Shown: one piece after another, positions 7,065 through 7,992 of the stretch
How the letters are laid out: the number at the start of each line of letters is the position of its first letter
Position numbering within the stretch: position 1 is the first letter of the stretch
Assembly (NCBI GenBank): GCA_035315685.1
Contig: DATFXR010000660.1
Span: forward strand, 1-7,992
Reading direction: 5' to 3'
Length of the DNA: 7,992 nucleotides
Source of the DNA: QHWK01 sp035315685
GTDB lineage: Bacteria > Acidobacteriota > Vicinamibacteria > Vicinamibacterales > CAVVIG01
The notes under the pieces: generated by a model
What the model was told of the DNA's origin: nothing
What the model saw: the letters and a program-made list of their open reading frames with translations, nothing else
Databases searched by the model: none
Program-made: the position numbers and the translations under genes

Positions 7065-7065
7065 A

Positions 7066-7127
7066 TGGCTGAGGGCTAATGGCTGAATGGCGAAAGCCCA
7101 CGTATTTCAGCCATCAGCCATCAGGCT
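7066..7127. repeat. Long imperfect hairpin built from four copies of ATGGCTGA (two direct, two inverted)
   Basis: The arms 7066-7087 and 7106-7127 pair at 18 of 22 positions around an 18-base loop. The octamer ATGGCTGA occurs at 7065-7072 and 7079-7086, and its reverse complement at 7107-7114 and 7114-7121. A T5 run follows at 7131-7135, so on the plus strand it has the outline of an intrinsic terminator, yet no plus-strand gene lies upstream of it nearby. With the adjacent 26-base inverted repeat it makes a compact palindromic unit of about 90 bases. Confidence 0.65.
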
Positions 7128-7157
7128 CACTTTTTATCGGCCTGCCAGGGGGACGAC

Positions 7158-7217
7158 ATGAACACCAAACTGCTGCCCGGCGGGCTCGAGGCCATCGGGC
7201 CTGACCGCACCGATTGA
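7158..7217 (+). CDS. Possible 19-codon small ORF, unconfirmed
   Basis: An ATG with AGGGGG (7147-7152) 5 bases upstream opens a frame of 19 residues, MNTKLLPGGLEAIGPDRTD, ending in TGA. Most third positions are G or C, as in the real genes here. It sits between the hairpin pair and the convergent sigma factor gene, whose stop codon is 4 bases away. It could be a short peptide, the remnant start of a lost gene, or chance; no family is recognised. Confidence 0.2.
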   Translation: MNTKLLPGGLEAIGPDRTD

Positions 7218-7221
7218 CCCG

Positions 7222-7992
7222 CTATTGCAGAAGGCTCGTCGCTACAGCTCCTCTCGGCATCGCCACGACGTTGTCCCGCTCGAAGATCGTCTCGAGGCTG
7301 GTCTCGTGGCGGCTCATCGCCGCCAGGAGGTCGGCGGCGACGATTCCTTGCGCCTCCAATGCCGTCCGCAGCCGATGCAGCAGCCGTCCCAACCTTCGAT
7401 AGAGGCGCTTTTGATCAAGCTCCAGCCGCCGGGCGACCTCGGCGATCGACACGTTCTCGAAAAAATGGAGTCTGAGGATCAGCCGGTCCTGGGACGGCGT
7501 CGCTCGCAGGATCGCGCGAAGCGCCGCCGCGGCCCGCTCGACGCTCCGCTTCGCGTCGGCGACCTCCAGGCGCTCGTCGGCCGACGCCGTTGACGGCGTC
7601 TGATCGGCGCTGTCGTCGTTGACGAAGTGCGGACGCGCGCGATGACGGAATCGACTGTAGGTCCGGGCGAGGACAGTGCGATCGACGCGGTAGCCGTAAT
7701 TCGTTGCCAGGATTTCGCACGCCTCGTCGAACGTGAAGCCATCCCGAGTCGTCAGTCGCTCGAGTCGAACGGCGATTTCTCCGTCGCGGACACTCTGCGC
7801 CGACGGCCGCCACTTGCCCCACTGCGCGTTGCGATAGTCGAGGAACAGCCGCTGGATGACCACGGTGAGAAACGTCCGCAGCTTGCAACGCGATCGAAAC
7901 TTTCGCAGCACCGCGTAGTCGTCGTTGATGAGGCGCAGGTGCACCTCGGCGGCGAAATCGTCCGCATCAACCGGCGAGAGCTGATGCCGTCG
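7222..7992 (-). CDS. Sigma-70-family RNA polymerase sigma factor (ECF-like), 5' end beyond window edge
   Basis: The frame is open to the right edge; 256 residues are visible and the start is outside. Visible residues about 11-60 fit the sigma region 2 core: DADDFAAEVHLRLINDDYAVLRKF, then CKLRTFLTVVIQRLFLDYRN, the DNA-melting and -10-recognition helix area. Residues about 155-210 fit region 4: LRATPSQDRLILRLHFFENVSIAEVARRLELDQKRLYRRLGRLLHRLRTAL, a helix-turn-helix for the -35 element. Between them lies an insert of roughly 90 residues including LTTRDGFTFDEACEILATNYGYRVDRTVLA, longer than the loose linker of typical ECF sigmas. About 45 residues follow region 4. No anti-sigma gene is visible within the window. 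Family is secure; target promoters are unknown. Confidence 0.88.
   Translation of the reverse strand, partial: RRHQLSPVDADDFAAEVHLRLINDDYAVLRKFRSRCKLRTFLTVVIQRLFLDYRNAQWGKWRPSAQSVRDGEIAVRLERLTTRDGFTFDEACEILATNYGYRVDRTVLARTYSRFRHRARPHFVNDDSADQTPSTASADERLEVADAKRSVERAAAALRAILRATPSQDRLILRLHFFENVSIAEVARRLELDQKRLYRRLGRLLHRLRTALEAQGIVAADLLAAMSRHETSLETIFERDNVVAMPRGAVATSLLQ

Overview
This window looks like chromosomal DNA of a GC-rich environmental bacterium. The best guess is an acidobacterium of the Vicinamibacteria type. That guess rests on the winged-helix / single-membrane-segment / beta-propeller regulator on the minus strand, a fold combination especially common in Acidobacteriota, together with strong GC bias at third codon positions and GTG starts behind strong Shine-Dalgarno sequences. 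No rRNA, tRNA, CRISPR array, transposase or phage gene was seen.

The left half (1-3796) is a plus-strand run of exported or redox proteins. It holds the C-terminal half of a copper amine oxidase cut by the window edge, a Tat-exported DsrE-like protein, a secreted two-domain protein joining a P460 / c'-beta type c-heme domain to a type 1 copper (cupredoxin) domain, and a small outer-membrane beta-barrel protein. The last two are 33 bases apart and are probably one transcript. Copper recurs here (amine oxidase and cupredoxin), but whether the genes share a pathway is not shown by the sequence.

The right half (3901-7992) is a minus-strand run of regulators. It holds the membrane-anchored winged-helix/propeller protein, a Crp/Fnr-family regulator whose recognition helix is nearly that of E. 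coli CRP, and a sigma-70-family sigma factor cut by the right edge. The halves converge at 3797-3900. Between the Crp-like gene and the sigma factor gene lies a compact palindromic element made of two adjacent hairpins, followed by a possible 19-codon ORF.

The most notable item is the heme/copper fusion at 2051-2986. Its heme domain has the CxxCH site, but the position where P460 enzymes carry the heme-crosslinking lysine seems to hold phenylalanine. This suggests a c'-beta-like, NO-binding or electron-transfer protein rather than a hydroxylamine-oxidising P460. There is no gap above about 280 bases between genes.
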